From Molossus alvarezi (lineage: Eukaryota; Chordata; Mammalia; Chiroptera; Molossidae): 64,000 nucleotides of DNA. This document shows positions 34,500 through 46,342 of this stretch, in pieces (the first letter of the stretch is position 1; the number at the start of each line of letters is the position of its first letter). The notes under the pieces were generated by a model. It was not told the origin of the DNA, ran no database searches, and was given only the letters and a program-made list of their open reading frames with translations. The translations under genes and the position numbers were made by a program. The DNA is taken from the NCBI GenBank assembly GCA_037176705.1, contig CM073887.1, positions 45,632,001 through 45,696,000 of the forward strand. The letters run 5' to 3'.

Positions 34500-35890
34500 A
34501 GGGAGGGATGTGGAGAACTTCCACTTCCAGCCATGACAGGGCAACAGGGACCAGATTTACCCTCTGACCTGAAGTCACTGAAAAGCCAAACAAAATTTGC
34601 CCTGGCTGGGTGGCTCAGTTGGTTGGAGTGTGGTCTGTACACCGAAAGATTGCTGGTTCAATTTCCGGTTAAGGGGCACACAGGAGGCAACCGATCAATG
34701 TTTGTCTCTCACATCAATGTTTCTCTCTCTCTCTCCTGTCTTTTCTCTCTAAAATCAATAAAAACATATCCTCAGGTGAGGATAAAAAAAAAAAGCCAAA
34801 CAAAATTTATTAAACAACAGTTTTAAGATATGAGAAAATAATCAGTGTGTAGGGTAATAATCCATGAAAAAAGAAAGACAAAAAAAAAAAAAAAAAAAAA
34901 TGAGCCCTACAAATGCCCCATTCTGCCGCCTGGATGGAGTTGCCAGGCCACAGTACACCGAGACGGAAGCCATACAGAGTTTGGTCATCTCCCTGAGTTA
35001 CGGAGACAGTGCAGAGATTGGAGGAGTCCAAGGTGGTTAGAATTTACAGGGTGGAATGCCGTGGAGAAGCAAGCTATACAGAGAGAAAGCTTTGGAGATA
35101 TGAAGCAGGTCTCCCTCAAATCTTCAACAGTGCTGATTAGCAAATGCAGCTACCAAGAAAGAACCACTGGAAAGAAGCAGGAAGCAAAATCCCCAATTTT
35201 CACATCAAGCTCAGAGTAGCCAGAGTAGAAAGACCTTCTTATACTAATGAGGCATCAAATAGAGTTCTCAGAAGAACATTGCTTTAGTAGTGGGGCCAAA
35301 ATTGTCCTAGACCAAAGCTGTTGTGCACCTACCTAACAAAGTTTAAAAACAAGCCTCAGAAGAATCAAACTGTTTCCAACTAGCTTAACTACATCCTAGA
35401 GCAGAACACAAAAACACTTAAAGAAATCAAAAAATTCAGCACCCAACTAAGAAAAATTCACAATGTATGTCATCAAAACAAAATTATCAGGCATGCAAAG
35501 AAGTAGGGAAATATTAAATATGACCCATAATTAGGAGAAAAGTCAAAAGAAGCAGATCCAGAAGTGACACAGGGTAATAGAATTAGTAGGAAAAATATTA
35601 AAATGGCTATTATAAATTTACTCCAAATGCTGAAGAAGATAGGATAAAGCATAAACACAAAGAGGAAAGAAATGAAACAAATAATAATAATTTCCAAAAC
35701 CCAAATAGAACTTCTAGAGATTAAAAGTTCAATGTTTAGATTAACAGCAGAATAGATTCAATATAAAAAAATATTTTTGAAGGAAAATATGTGAGGTGAT
35801 GGATGCATTAGATAACTTGATGGAGAAAATCCTTTTACAATGTGTATATTTATTAAATCATATCAAATTATCTCATTGTACACTTAAAGG
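34500..35890 (+). mobile_element. Old L1 (L1M-type) fragments
   Basis: GGAGAACTTCCACTTCCAGCC and GCCGCCTGGATGGAGTTGCC resemble the 5' region of an old L1. 35780-35890 (ATGGATGCATTAGATAACTTG, CTCATTGTACACTTAAA) resembles an L1M 3' end. A younger antisense L1 begins right after, and further old L1 sequence continues at 43060-44340. No ORF is intact. Confidence 0.55.
34599..34790 (+). mobile_element. Ves-type SINE with hybrid tail
   Basis: The head is GCCCTGGCTGGGTGGCTCAG. The tail carries both the TCTAAAATCAATAAAA motif and the hairpin ATATCCTCAGGTGAGGAT, so it links the two SINE subtypes seen here. A perfect 18-bp duplication AAAAGCCAAACAAAATTT flanks it at 34581-34598 and 34791-34808. Confidence 0.94.
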
Positions 35891-36142
35891 TAGGCTATAC
35901 TTTATTTATTTATTTATCTAATTAATTTTTGTTACAGATATTTCTCCTTTCCCCCACTGATTCCCCCCTCCATCTCCCTCCCCGCCCTGTCCCCAGCTTT
36001 GTTGTCCATGTTCATTGTTCATGCACTCATGCATATAAGTTCTGTGGTTTATCTCTCCCCTACTACCTCCTCTTCTGGGGATTGTCAGTCTGTACCCCAC
36101 TTCCACGTCTCTGGGACTACCCCATTCCTCAGACTGTTATCA

Positions 36143-36712
36143 TTATATTCCACGAATAAGTGAGATCATATGATACTTGTCTTTCTCTGTTTGGCTTGTT
36201 TCACTGAGGATAATACTTTCCAGGTCCCTCCATGTCATCTCAAAGGATAAGAGATCTTTCTTTCTTACAGCTGCATAGTACTCCACTGTGTATATGTACC
36301 ACAGCTTTCTTATCCATTTGTCTACTGATGGACATTTGGGCTGTTTCCAGATCTTAGTTATTGTAAATAGTGCTGCTACAAACATGGGGGTACATATATT
36401 CTTTCTGATTGGTGTTTCAGGCTTCTTAGGGTATATTCCTAGAAGTGGGATCACTGGGTCAAATGGAAGTTCAATTTTTAATTTTTTGAGGTAACACCAT
36501 ATTGTTTTCCATAGTGGCTGCACCAGTCTGCATTCCCACCAGCAGTGTACTAGAGTCCCCTTTTCTCCACACCCTCGCCAACACTTATTGTTTGATGATT
36601 TGTTGATGGCGGCCATTCTGACAGGTGTGAGGTGATACCTCATTGTTGTTTTAATTTGCATCTCTCTGATGATTAGTGATGTTGAGCATTTCTTCATATG
36701 TCTCTTAGCCAT
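36143..36712 (-). pseudogene. L1 ORF2 C-terminal fragment with Cys/His knuckle
   Basis: The open stretch includes [20 protein letters not shown], then [18 protein letters not shown], the C-x3-C-x7-H-x4-C pattern typical of the L1 ORF2 C-terminus. It continues [20 protein letters not shown] to the [20 protein letters not shown] segment. It is one piece of a broken ORF2, separated from the RT part by the SINE at 36762-37031 and by frame breaks. Confidence 0.85.
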
Positions 36713-36761
36713 TTGTATGTCCTGTTTGGAGAGGAGTCTATTTAGTTCCTCTGCCCATTTT

Positions 36762-37031
36762 ATTATTATTATTTATTATTATTATTTTTTATCCTCACCC
36801 GAGGACATTTTTTCATTTTTTGTTCAGGTAGAGTGGGAGGGAGAGAGAGGAACAGAGAGAGAGAGAGAGAAATATCAATGTGAAAGGGACACATCGAGTG
36901 ACTGCCACCCGCACGACCAACCAGGGCCTGGGAAAAACTGCAACTGAGGTACATGCCCTTATCGGGAACCGAACCTGGGTCTCTTGGGACCGTAGGTTGA
37001 AGCTCTAACAGCTGAGCCAAACCGGTCAGGG
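36762..37031 (-). mobile_element. Ves SINE inserted in L1 ORF2
   Basis: TATTATT-rich tail, ATCCTCACCCGAGGACATTT, GA-rich body, head ending GAGCCAAACCGGTCAGGG. CTCTGCCCATTTT lies at 36749-36761 and 37032-37044. The insertion interrupts the ORF2 C-terminal region of the host L1, so it postdates it. Confidence 0.94.
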
Positions 37032-38149
37032 CTCTGCCCATTTTTTAACTGGGTTCTTTGTCTTTTGTTGAGCTGTATGAGCACTCTATATATATTAGAA
37101 ATTAACCCCTTATCTGATGTATCATTGGCAATTATGCTTTCCTGTAGAGTGGGTTGCCTTTCCATTTTGGTGGTTGTTTCTTTTGCTGTGCAGAAGCTTT
37201 TGAGTTTGAAGCTTTTGAGTTTGATGTAGTCCCATGTGTTCATTTTCTCCTTTGTTTCTGTTGCCTTAGGTGATGTATCAGTGAAAATTCTGCTGTGTAT
37301 GATGTCTGAAATTTTGTTGCCTACAGTTTCTTCTAGGATTTTTATGGATTCATGAGTCACATTTAAGTCTTTTATCCATTTTGAGTTTATTCTTGTGTAT
37401 GGTGTAAGTTGATGGTCTAGTTTCATTTTTTTGCATGTAGCTATCCAATTTTCCCAACACCATATATTAAAGAGGCTCTCTTTACTCCACTGTATGCTCT
37501 TGCCAACTTTGTCAAATATTAATTGAGCGTATTGCCTTGGGTCCATTTCAGGGTTCTCTGTTCTGTTCCACTGGTCTATATGCCTGTTCTTGTGCCAGTA
37601 CCAGGCTGTTTTGATTACAGTGGCTTTGTAGTATAACCTGAAATCTAGTGATGTGATCCCTCCTACTTTGTTCTTCTTTTTCAAGATTGCTGTGGCTATT
37701 TGCGGTCTTTTTGGTTCCATATAAATTTTTGAAGTATTTGTTCTAGTTCTGTGAAGTATGTCATTGGTATTTTCATGGGGATTGCATTGAATCTATAGAT
37801 TGCTTTGGGTAATATGGACATTTTAATTATGTTAATTCTTCTAATCCATGAACGAGGTATGTGCTTCCACTTTTTTATGTCTTCCTCTATTTCTTTTTTC
37901 AATGACCTGTAGTTTTCTGTGAATAGGTCCTTTATTTCTTTGGTTAAGTTTATTCGCAGGTATTTTAATTTTTTACCACGAAGGTAAATGGGATAGTTTT
38001 TTCAGCTTCTCTTTCTGTGAGTTCATCATTGGTGTATAAGAATGCTGTTGGTGCTGTCGGTTTCTTGACATTAATTTTGTATCCTGCTACTTTGTCAAAT
38101 TCATTTATTAAGTCTAGTAAATTTTTTATGGTGTCTTTGGGGTTTTCTA

Positions 38150-39215
38150 CCTATAGTATCATGTCATCTGCGAATAATGACAGTTTCACTTCCTCCTTTC
38201 CCATTTGGATCCCTTTTATTTTTTCTTCCTGTCTGCTGTGGCTAAGACTTCCAGTACTATGTTAAATAAGAGTGGTGAAAGTGGGCATCCTTGTCTAGTT
38301 CCTGTTCTTAAGGGAAATGCTTTTAGTTTTTGCCCATTGAGTATGATGTTAGCTGTAGGTCTTTCATATATGGCCTTGATTATGTCGAGATATAATCCCA
38401 CTATTCCCAGATTGCTGATCGTTTTTATCAGATATGGGTGCTGGATTTTGTCGAATGCTTTTTCAGCATCTATTGATATGATCATGATTTTTATCTTTCA
38501 TTTTGTTTATGTGGTATATCACCTTTATTGATTTGCGAATATTGTACCAGTCTTGCATCCCTGGGATGAATCCCACTTGGTCATGGTGAATAATTTTTTT
38601 GATGTATTGCTGGATTTGACTTGCTAGCATTTTTTCAGGATTTTGGCATCTATGTTCCTCAGGGATATTGGTCTGTAGTTTTCTTTCTTTGTAGTGTCTT
38701 TTTCTCTTTTTGGAATTAGGATTATGCTGGCCTCATAAAACAAGTTTGGAAGTCTTCCTTCTTGAATTTTTTTAAAATAGTTCAAGGAGAATGTGTATTA
38801 GTTCTTCTTTGAATGTCCGGTAAAATTCCCCCATGAAGCCATTCGGGCCTGGGCTTTTGTTTGCTGGGAGAGTCTTGATTACATCTTCGATTTCTTTTGT
38901 TGTTATTGGTCTGTTCAAGTTTTCTATCTCTTCCCGGTTCAATTTTGGGAGACTATGTGTTTCTAGAAATTTGTCCATTTTGCTTTGATTGTCGAATTTG
39001 TTGCCATATAATTGTTCATAATATTTGTTCATGATCCTCTGTATTTCTGTGGTGTCAGTTATTATTTCTCCTCTTTCATTTCTGATTTTGTGTACTTGGG
39101 TTCTCTCTCTTTGTTTCTTGGTGAGTCTAGCTAAGGGTCCATCAATCTTGTTTATCTTTTCAAAGAACCAGCTCTTTGTTTCATTGATCCTTTGAATTGT
39201 GTTTTTGGTCTCCAT
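38150..39215 (-). pseudogene. L1 ORF2 reverse-transcriptase region, broken
   Basis: Open segments at 38772-39215 and 38216-38485 encode the RT-upstream region (KSWFFEKINKIDGPLARLTK, PANKSPGPNGFMGEFY) and the RT core ([40 protein letters not shown]). The catalytic SLFADDMI lies at about 38159-38182. Frame changes between them and a stop after the RT core show that no continuous enzyme is made. Confidence 0.85.
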
Positions 39216-39376
39216 GTCATTTATTTCTGCTCTGATCTTTATTATTTCCTTCCTTCTACGTGCTCTGGGGTTTTCTTTTTGTTTGCTCTCTAGTTCTTCA
39301 AGTTGTGAGGTTAGATAGTCTATTAGATATTTTTCTTGCTTCTTGAGGTAGGCCTATAGTGCTATGAACTTCCCTC

Positions 39377-40091
39377 TCAGAACTGCTTTCGCTGCATCCC
39401 ATAGATTTTGTGTTGTTGTTTGTTCATTTTCTTTGGTTTCCAGGAAGTTTTTAATTTCTTTCTTGATTTCCATGGTAACCCATTCATGTTCAATAACATG
39501 CTATTTAGCCTCCATGTTTTCAAATGCATTTGCATGTTTTTGTTGCAATTAATTTCTAGTTGCATGCCATTGTGATCTGAGAAGATGCTTGATATGATTT
39601 CAATCTTCTTGAACTTGTAGAGACTTAGTTTGTGCCCTAACATATGGTCTATCTTTGAGCATGTCCCATGTGCACTTGAGAAGAATGTGAATTCTGCAGT
39701 TTTGGGGTGTAATTCTCTGTAGATATCCATTAAATCCATTTGATCGAGGGCTTCATTTAGAGTCTGTGTTTCCTTGTTAATTTTTTGTCTAGAAGATCTG
39801 ACCAGTGATGTCAGCGGGGTATTGAAATTCCCTGCTATGATTGTATTACTGTTGATTTCTCCTTTGAAGTCCTTCAAAAGATTTTTAATATATGTTGGTG
39901 CTCCTATATTGGGTGCATATATGTTTACCAAGCTTATATCTTCCGGTTGGATAGATCCTTTCAATATTATGTTGTGGTCTAATTATCGTCTTCATTTTGA
40001 AATCTACTTTATCAGATATAAGTATTACTACCCCAGCTTTTTTTTGCTTTCCATTTGCTTGAAAGATTTCTTTCCATCCCTTCACTTTCAA
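39377..40091 (-). pseudogene. L1 ORF2 endonuclease region, broken
   Basis: Two overlapping frames carry the AP-like endonuclease: the KQKKAGVVILISDKVDFK part, then YAPNIGAPTYIKNLLKDFKG and SSIFSDHNGMQLEIN. The conserved catalytic histidine sits in SDHN. The usual GDFN metal-binding motif reads GNFN here (codon at 39827-39829), so the active-site Asp is lost in addition to the frameshift. Confidence 0.85.
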
Positions 40092-40291
40092 CCTATGTAA
40101 GTCTTTTGTTGTGAGGTGGGTTTCTTGTAAACAACATATATGTGAGTCATGGTTTCTTATCCAGTCAGCAACTCAGTGTCTCTTTATCGGAGCATTCAAA
40201 CCATTCACATTTAAGGTGATAATTGATATGTACTTATTTATTGCTATTTTTTTTAGTGTGGTTCTATTTTTCTTCCTATTTCTTCTACTAA

Positions 40292-41155
40292 TTACAACAG
40301 TTCTTTTAGCATATCTTGCAGTGCTCGTTTGGTGTTAATATATCCTCTTAGTCTTTTTTTGTCTAGAATGCTCTTTATTTGACCTTCTATTTTGAACAAT
40401 AGCCTTGCTGGATAGAGTAGTCTTGGATTCAGATCCTTGTATTTCATGATCTTGATTATTTCATGCCACTCCCTTCTGGCCTGTAGTGTTTCTGTTGAGA
40501 AGTCAGCTGAGAGCCTTATGGGGTTTCCTTTGTAGGTAACCTGTTGCTTATCTCTTGCTGCCTTTAGGATTTTCTCTTTGTCTTTAATTTTTGGCATTTT
40601 AATTACTATGTGTCTTGGTGTGGGCCTGTTTGGGTTCTTCTTACTTGGGGCTCTCTCTGCTTCTTGAACTTGAATGCCTTCTTTCTTCACCAAGTTAGGA
40701 AAGTTTTCTGTCACTATTTCTTCAAATATATTCTCTAACCCTTGCCCATTTTCTTCCTCTTCGGGGACTCCTATGATGCAAATGTTATTACGTTTCCAGT
40801 TGTCCCACAGTTCTCTTAAGCTGTTGTCCTGTATTTTAATTGTTTTTTCCTTTTGGTTTTCTGATTGGTTGATTTTTTCTACCCTGTCTTCTAATTCACT
40901 GATCTGGTCCTCAGCTTCCTCTATTCTGCTGATTAGTCCTTCCAATGTGTTCTTAATTTCTGCTATGTCATTCTTCATTTCCACTTGGTTGGTTTTCAAT
41001 GTTTCTATATCTTTACTCATGGTGCTGATGTCCTTACTCATGCTGTTGATATTCCTCAAGATCATGGCTCTGAACTCTACCTCTGATAATTTGCTTAGCT
41101 GCATTTCATTTATCTCATGTTCTTTCATTTGGGATTTGTTTCTTTGTTTCACCAT
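40292..41155 (-). CDS. L1 ORF1 protein, apparently intact (287 aa)
   Basis: ORF1p is the L1 RNA-binding trimeric chaperone. This frame is open from ATG to stop. A heptad-rich coiled coil covers about residues 20-100 (for example LKTNQVEMKNDIAEIKNTLE). An RRM-like domain follows (NNICIIGVPEEEENGQGLEN), then the C-terminal domain (RPTPRHIVIKMPKIKDKEKI and RLSADFSTETLQARREWHEI). It is shorter than the 338 aa of human ORF1p, mostly at the N-terminus. Whether it is still transcribed is unknown, and the neighbouring ORF2 is dead. Confidence 0.85.
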   Translation of the reverse strand: MVKQRNKSQMKEHEINEMQLSKLSEVEFRAMILRNINSMSKDISTMSKDIETLKTNQVEMKNDIAEIKNTLEGLISRIEEAEDQISELEDRVEKINQSENQKEKTIKIQDNSLRELWDNWKRNNICIIGVPEEEENGQGLENIFEEIVTENFPNLVKKEGIQVQEAERAPSKKNPNRPTPRHIVIKMPKIKDKEKILKAARDKQQVTYKGNPIRLSADFSTETLQARREWHEIIKIMKYKDLNPRLLYPARLLFKIEGQIKSILDKKRLRGYINTKRALQDMLKELL

Positions 41156-41974
41156 TTTGGCTATCTCAGTGGGTTTTGGAGCCTGCCAAATTTTCCCTGT
41201 GAGTGTTGGTGTTCTGCTGTTTGTGGCTCCCTCTGATGGGTTTTGATGAGCCTGGGTGGGCCCATGTTAAACACCACTGTCAAGTCTTACTTTCCTGGGT
41301 AGATTTTCAAGCCCAGGAAAGGTTCGGTTATCCTGTAACTTTTTCCTGGTGGCTAGTAGTCTTAGTTACTCAGTGCCTTGGAATTTAGCCCTGGTGTTCT
41401 GCATAAGAGGATTTCCAGAGGGTGGGATAGATGCTGGTTATTAATGAGCCTCAATTTGCATTTCTTTCCCTCACCTGGGAAAGGCTGAATCTCTGAGGGG
41501 GGAGGGGCTGCTGCTTTTCCCCACAGCTGTGGGAAGGAGCACACTGGCCACCGTCCTTTATGGCCACAACCCAGCAAAAACTCTGAGTGCCCCCAAATCC
41601 CAGATGTCCCCACAGAGTTCCAGCCCAGTCTGCCCTCCCTCTGCAGTAGCCCGCAGGTGAGTTGTTGTGGCTATTTTAGCACTCTGTCCTGGCTCTCTGT
41701 GCTGTGGTGCGGGCTTGGTCTTTATTCCCCAAGGGCGCTGCTCACAGCTAAGACTGCTGCTGTCAGTGGGCTCCCAGCCCGCCACCCCCTCGTGCCTCCG
41801 CAGATCCTACCAGTGTTCCTGGTTATATGGTCCTGTCCTGCTGCTTTTCTGTTGCTGTTTTCAGAGGATTTGTCTTTATTTTAGTTGTAATTCCCGTTTG
41901 GTCCTGGGAGATCGGCTGCATAGCTTCTATTCACTCCACATCCATTTTCACATCCTCTAAGCCTATCTTGTGTG

Positions 41975-42435
41975 CAGCTGGGTTGCACAGGTTTTTCTGG
42001 TGCCCCTGCACCCTGCACGTCCCACAGGTAACTGGATTGCACATTCCCTTTGGGGACCCAGCTTAATGCCTATGTTATGGGCCACTGGGTCGCACAGGCC
42101 TCTCTGGTGTTTCAGTTCCCCACAGGTCCCGTGGGTATCTGGATGGCACAGTCCCTGCGGGGTTGCATAGTCCTTTCTGATGCTTCAGCACCCTGTAGGT
42201 CCCAGGGGTAACTAGAACGCACAGTCCTTGTTGGGTCACACAGACCTCTCTGGTGTTTCAGCACCCAGCAGGTCCCAGGGGTAACTAGATTGCACAGTCC
42301 CTTCTGGTTTGCACAGGCCTCTCTGGTGTCCCCACACTCTGCAATTCCCGTGGGAAGGCAGCTGGATCACACCAGTCTCTCTCGGGCTCCGGCTTCCCAC
42401 TGCACTTGTGGGCTATTATACCGCACAGGCCTCTG
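41975..42435 (-). repeat. Tandem monomers (about 73 bp) in the L1 5' UTR
   Basis: The phrase GCACAGGCCTCTCTGGTG and variants recurs at about 41985, 42092, 42165, 42237, 42311 and 42423. Central spacings are 73, 72 and 74 bp. Each unit also carries CCCAnnGGTAACTnGAnnGCACAGTCC. Only the middle units are regular. This resembles monomer-type L1 promoters of rodents in layout. Confidence 0.75.
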
Positions 42436-42954
42436 TGGAGCCCCAGGTCCCACTGCTGGTGGCTGGGGAGTGCTGCTGTCCCATGGGGCTCAACTCCTGC
42501 TCAGCTTTTGCTGTAGTTTTTGGGAATGGGTCTCAGCTGCTGGTCTGTTCTTCTGTTCCCTGGGGATGGATGTCTGCTCCCCAGCCTCTGTTGCTGGGGG
42601 TATATCTGGACTCTGATTGGGCTGCTACTAAGGGGGATGGTGCTGGGCTCTGGGCTGTCTGAGGGCTTCCGTGACTGGCACCTTGGGAGCTCCACTACTG
42701 TGCACCGGTCTGTGTTGACACAGAGTGTGCACTGGTCCGATGGTGCCAGGTGTGCTGCTGGGCTAAGGTTGCTGGGCCCTAGCTGCTTCCACTGCCTCCT
42801 CCTAGGGAAGACCCAGGATCTTCCAAAATGGTGGAACCTCCCCGCGGTGCAGGGAGAAGCACCCTGAAGGGCTTCTTACCACGGTAGCCGGCTGCTCCCA
42901 TCCACAGCACAGGAACCTTCTGCTCCTCGGCTCTGCACTGCTCAGGTTTGGTTG

Positions 42955-43015
42955 TCCACCTTCATGTCCACTCACACTCTCACACACTCGCTCACTCTCT
43001 CACACACTCACCCTC
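42955..43015. repeat. CACTC microsatellite at the L1 5' end
   Basis: ACTCACACTCTCACACACTC and related repeats lie just inside the 5' end of the antisense L1, next to the GCCGCCATCTTTCTTT start. Confidence 0.7.
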
Positions 43016-43059
43016 CCTCTGGTCCTGCCCGCCGCCATCTTTCTTTAATCATACTTTAA

Positions 43060-44340
43060 TAACACTGAAAAAAGAGAAAATATTAGAAAATATGAAGACA
43101 GAATTATAGCAGCAGAATATAGGCAAAATGTATCAGAGAAGAAAAACAAACAAACAAAACAGAGTATCAGTGAAATAAAAGCTGTCATAAAGCAGCCTAA
43201 AATATGTGTTACTGAAATCAAAGAAGGATAGGAGAGAGATGGAGGTACGGAAAGAATATTTAAAAGCATAAGAAATTTTCAAACTTTATCAAAAACAAAA
43301 AACAAACCTATAAGCCTAGACATCCAAGGTGCTCAGTTAATCCCAAAGCATAAGTTACATAAGAAAATCACACCAAGATTCATCATTATCAAATTGCTAA
43401 AAACCAGGAATTAAGAAAAAAATCTTAAGACTAGCCAGAGGAGGAAATTTATTACACACAGAGGAATAAAAAAAAGGAATGACACCAGACTTCTCATTAT
43501 AAACAACGCAGTCCAAAAGACAGTGGAGTGATCTCTTTAAAGAACTGGAAAACAACAAAAATCCCCCAAACTGTTAACCTAGAATTTTATGACAGTGAAA
43601 ACATTTTTCAAACATGAAGTGATAAAGACTTTTTAAGAAATACAAAACTGACAGAATTTATTACCAGAAGACTAGTTTTACAAGAAAGGGTGAAGGAAGT
43701 CCTTCAAGCAGAAGGATAATGGTACCAGATGGATATTTGAATCTACATAAAGAAATAAAGAACATTGGAAATAGTAAATATGTGAGTAAATATAAAATAC
43801 TTAAATTTTTCTTTACTCTCATTAAGACTTGAAAAATTAAGACAAAAATAATTACAATGTATCACGGTTGTTGTTGTTGTTGTTGTTGTTGTTAATCCTC
43901 ACCAAGGATTTTGCCATTGATCATGGGGTTTATAACATGTAGGAGTAAAATGTACGACAATCGCACAAAGGCTAAGAGGGGAGAAATGGAAATATATTGT
44001 GTAAGGTCTTTATACCATACATGGGTGATTAGTAATACTTGAAAATAGAACATGATGAGGTAAAGATGCATACTATGAATCCTAGTGCAACCACTAGGAA
44101 CCCAAAGGAGAGAAATGTCTAATAAACCACTAAAGGTGATAAAATGGAATATTGAAACTACTCAGATAATCCTAGACAGGCAGGAAAAGAGGGGAAAAGG
44201 AACAAATAACAGAAGATAAAATGGAAAACAGCCAAATGGTAGCTCTAAATCCAATCATATTAGTAATAACATTAAATGCAAATGGTGAAACACTAATTAA
44301 AAGGCAGAGATAATCAGATTAGATTTTTAAAAGCAAGACC
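43060..44340 (+). mobile_element. Old L1 (L1M-type) debris
   Basis: AAAATCACACCAAGATTCATC, AGACTAGCCAGAGGAGGAAA and CTTCAAGCAGAAGGATAATG follow the order of an old L1 5' region. It probably continues the old L1 sequence left of 35890. The GTT microsatellite at 43867-43892 with AATCCTCACCAAGGATTTTG may be a tiny antisense Ves tail fragment. Confidence 0.5.
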
Positions 44341-44539
44341 CAACTTTATTTATTTTTTAATATGAATAATCACTAATGTTTATTGAGTAGTTACTATATG
44401 CCAGACATGTGCAAAACAAATATAAACACATGAAGTACACTTTGTTGCACTTATCATAAATTATCTCCTTTAACTCTTATTGAACCCTGAAAAAGGATGA
44501 TTTTTTAAAAGGGTATAAAAATATAAAAACTAACTTTTT

Positions 44540-44860
44540 TTTTGCTTTTAAAAAAATTCAACTAGAGTTGACATACAATATTATATTAGTTTCAGGTGTA
44601 TGACATACTAATTCGGCATTTATATAACTTATGAGGTGCTCGCCCTGATAAGTCTAGTACCCACCTGACACCCATACATAGTTATTAAAATATTATTGAC
44701 TATATTCCCTATGCTGTACTTTACATCCCTGTAACTATTTTTTGGTAGCTGCCAATTTGTATTTCTTAATCCTTTCACTTCCTCACCCCTCCCCCTAAGC
44801 CTCCTCCCATCTGGCGACTGTAAATTTGTTTGTATCTGTGAGCTTGTCAAGAAACTCACT
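44540..44860 (-). mobile_element. L1 3' end fragment, antisense
   Basis: TTAGTTTCAGGTGTATGACATAC, GACTATATTCCCTATGCTGTACT and CTGCCAATTTGTATTTCTTAATC are the reverse of the 3' end of an L1MA/B-like element. Confidence 0.75.
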
Positions 44861-45309
44861 TTAAATATAAAGTCACAGTAGGTTTAAAGTGAATGAATGG
44901 AAAACACGTAACTTGTAAATCCTAACCTAAAGAAAGGTCCAGTGGCTATAACTTCTGTCCCTGGCAGAACAGAACAAGTGGGGAAGAAGCTGGGGTAATG
45001 TCTTGGGTCCTGGTCAGAGGCATCGGGCTGATACCAACAAGAATCCTGGAGAGAAGGTCGGAACTGATGCCAGAATGAGAGGAAATGCTTAAATACCAGG
45101 GGTAGAATCAAGAGGCGTACAGATTTTTCAGGAGGTTAATATTGGGAGCAAGAATCTTTCGTAGTGGGCTCCATTATGGCTTCGAAGTCACAACTGATGT
45201 TGAAACGTTTCTTTGTGTTGATTTGAATTTCTTCTGTTTGAATTATCCTTTCATGATCTTTAATCCTTGGGGGTTCCCCATGACTTTATGACATCTTTCT
45301 TTTTTACTC

Positions 45310-45790
45310 AGGAAGAATTTCAAACTTACAGAAAAGCTGCAATAATCGTACAGAGGACTCCTATGGACCCTGTGTCAACGTGCTAAAACATTTTACTACA
45401 TTTGCCTTATTCTTCGTGTGTGTGTGCCCTTCTCCTGACTCCTGAACTATTTCAAAGTGGGTATATGTTGTGTCCCTTTACCCCTTTATATTTTATCATG
45501 TTCCCTAAAAACAAGTATATTCTCTCACGCAACCCCAGAACAATGCTCATACTCAGGAAATCCAACATCGATGCAATATTACCATCTTATCCAAGGTCTA
45601 CATTCAGCTTTCTGTCCACAGAGCAGCCCTTGCCCTCTGGCATCCAGCCCAGATCACATGTTCCACCCAGTTGGCACAGCCCTTGGATTTCTTTAATCTT
45701 AGACTTTTTTTTTAGAAATACAGGTCAGCTGTTTTATAATGTTTGGGTTTGTCTTTTCATGATCAGGTTTAGAATATACCACGAGGAAGT
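45310..45790. mobile_element. Old L1ME-like fragment
   Basis: AATTTCAAACTTACAGAAAAGCTG, GCTAAAACATTTTACTACATTTGCC and TCCAACATCGATGCAATATTACC reproduce a well-known old L1 3' region as I remember it. There is no coding capacity. Confidence 0.6.
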
Positions 45791-46328
45791 AGACTAGGAA
45801 CTAAAAATGGTTTGAAGTCGGACCTAGGTGTGGAAGTGGGTACTCGCTCTGTCCTGCAGGGTCAGGGTGATGCGCACTAGCCTATGGGGATGAGTATGTA
45901 GGGCGGGAAGGTTGAGGACAATTGGGAATAAACCTCCCAGTCCCTTAGGCCTGTAATGTCACCTGCCCATGGCTGCCAGTGACCAGGGGAGGCACACTGT
46001 GGTAGAGGAGTGGAGAGAGGCGGTAGACCCTAGCCCCATGTCAGTCTGTGGGGATCAGGAGGCAGATACTTTCCTCTCTTCAGCTTCCCCTTCTCTTCAG
46101 ACCGGCTGAATGACTGGGGGGCCAGGAGGATCTCAGCACAGCAATGGGAAACCAGAGGCATAGCCTTTGCCACTGAGGAGACAAACCTGCCCAGCTGAGC
46201 TCTCCAGAGGCTCTCACCTGACTGCCCTCTGTCTCTCCTCCTCACACCCCTTCTCCAACAGCCCTTCTCCCGTCTCCACACGCCCTTTCATACCTTCTGT
46301 GGGCAACCCCAGAGCTCAGGCTTTGGTC
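45791..46328. other. Intergenic, nothing recognised
   Basis: GC-moderate sequence without recognisable exons or repeats. Open frames here are short and lack support. Confidence 0.5.
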
Positions 46329-46342
46329 AGAAAGTAATGAAA

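Larger units (their letters stand above)
35897..43050 (-). mobile_element. Near full-length L1 LINE, antisense
   Basis: On the reverse strand the element opens near 43046 with AAAGATGGCGGCGGGCAGGA. A 5' UTR of about 1.9 kb follows with tandem monomers, then an intact ORF1 (41155-40292), a broken ORF2 and a 3' UTR ending in an AAAT-repeat tail at about 35902-35920. ATACTTTA at 35897-35904 and 43051-43058 is a weak candidate target-site duplication. About 6.9 kb remains after removing the inserted SINE. ORF2 frameshifts and stops make it non-autonomous. Its ORF2 pieces are EN at 39377-40091, RT-proximal at 38772-39215, RT at about 38150-38485 with an intact SLFADDMI, and a cysteine-rich end at 36143-36712. 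Confidence 0.93.
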
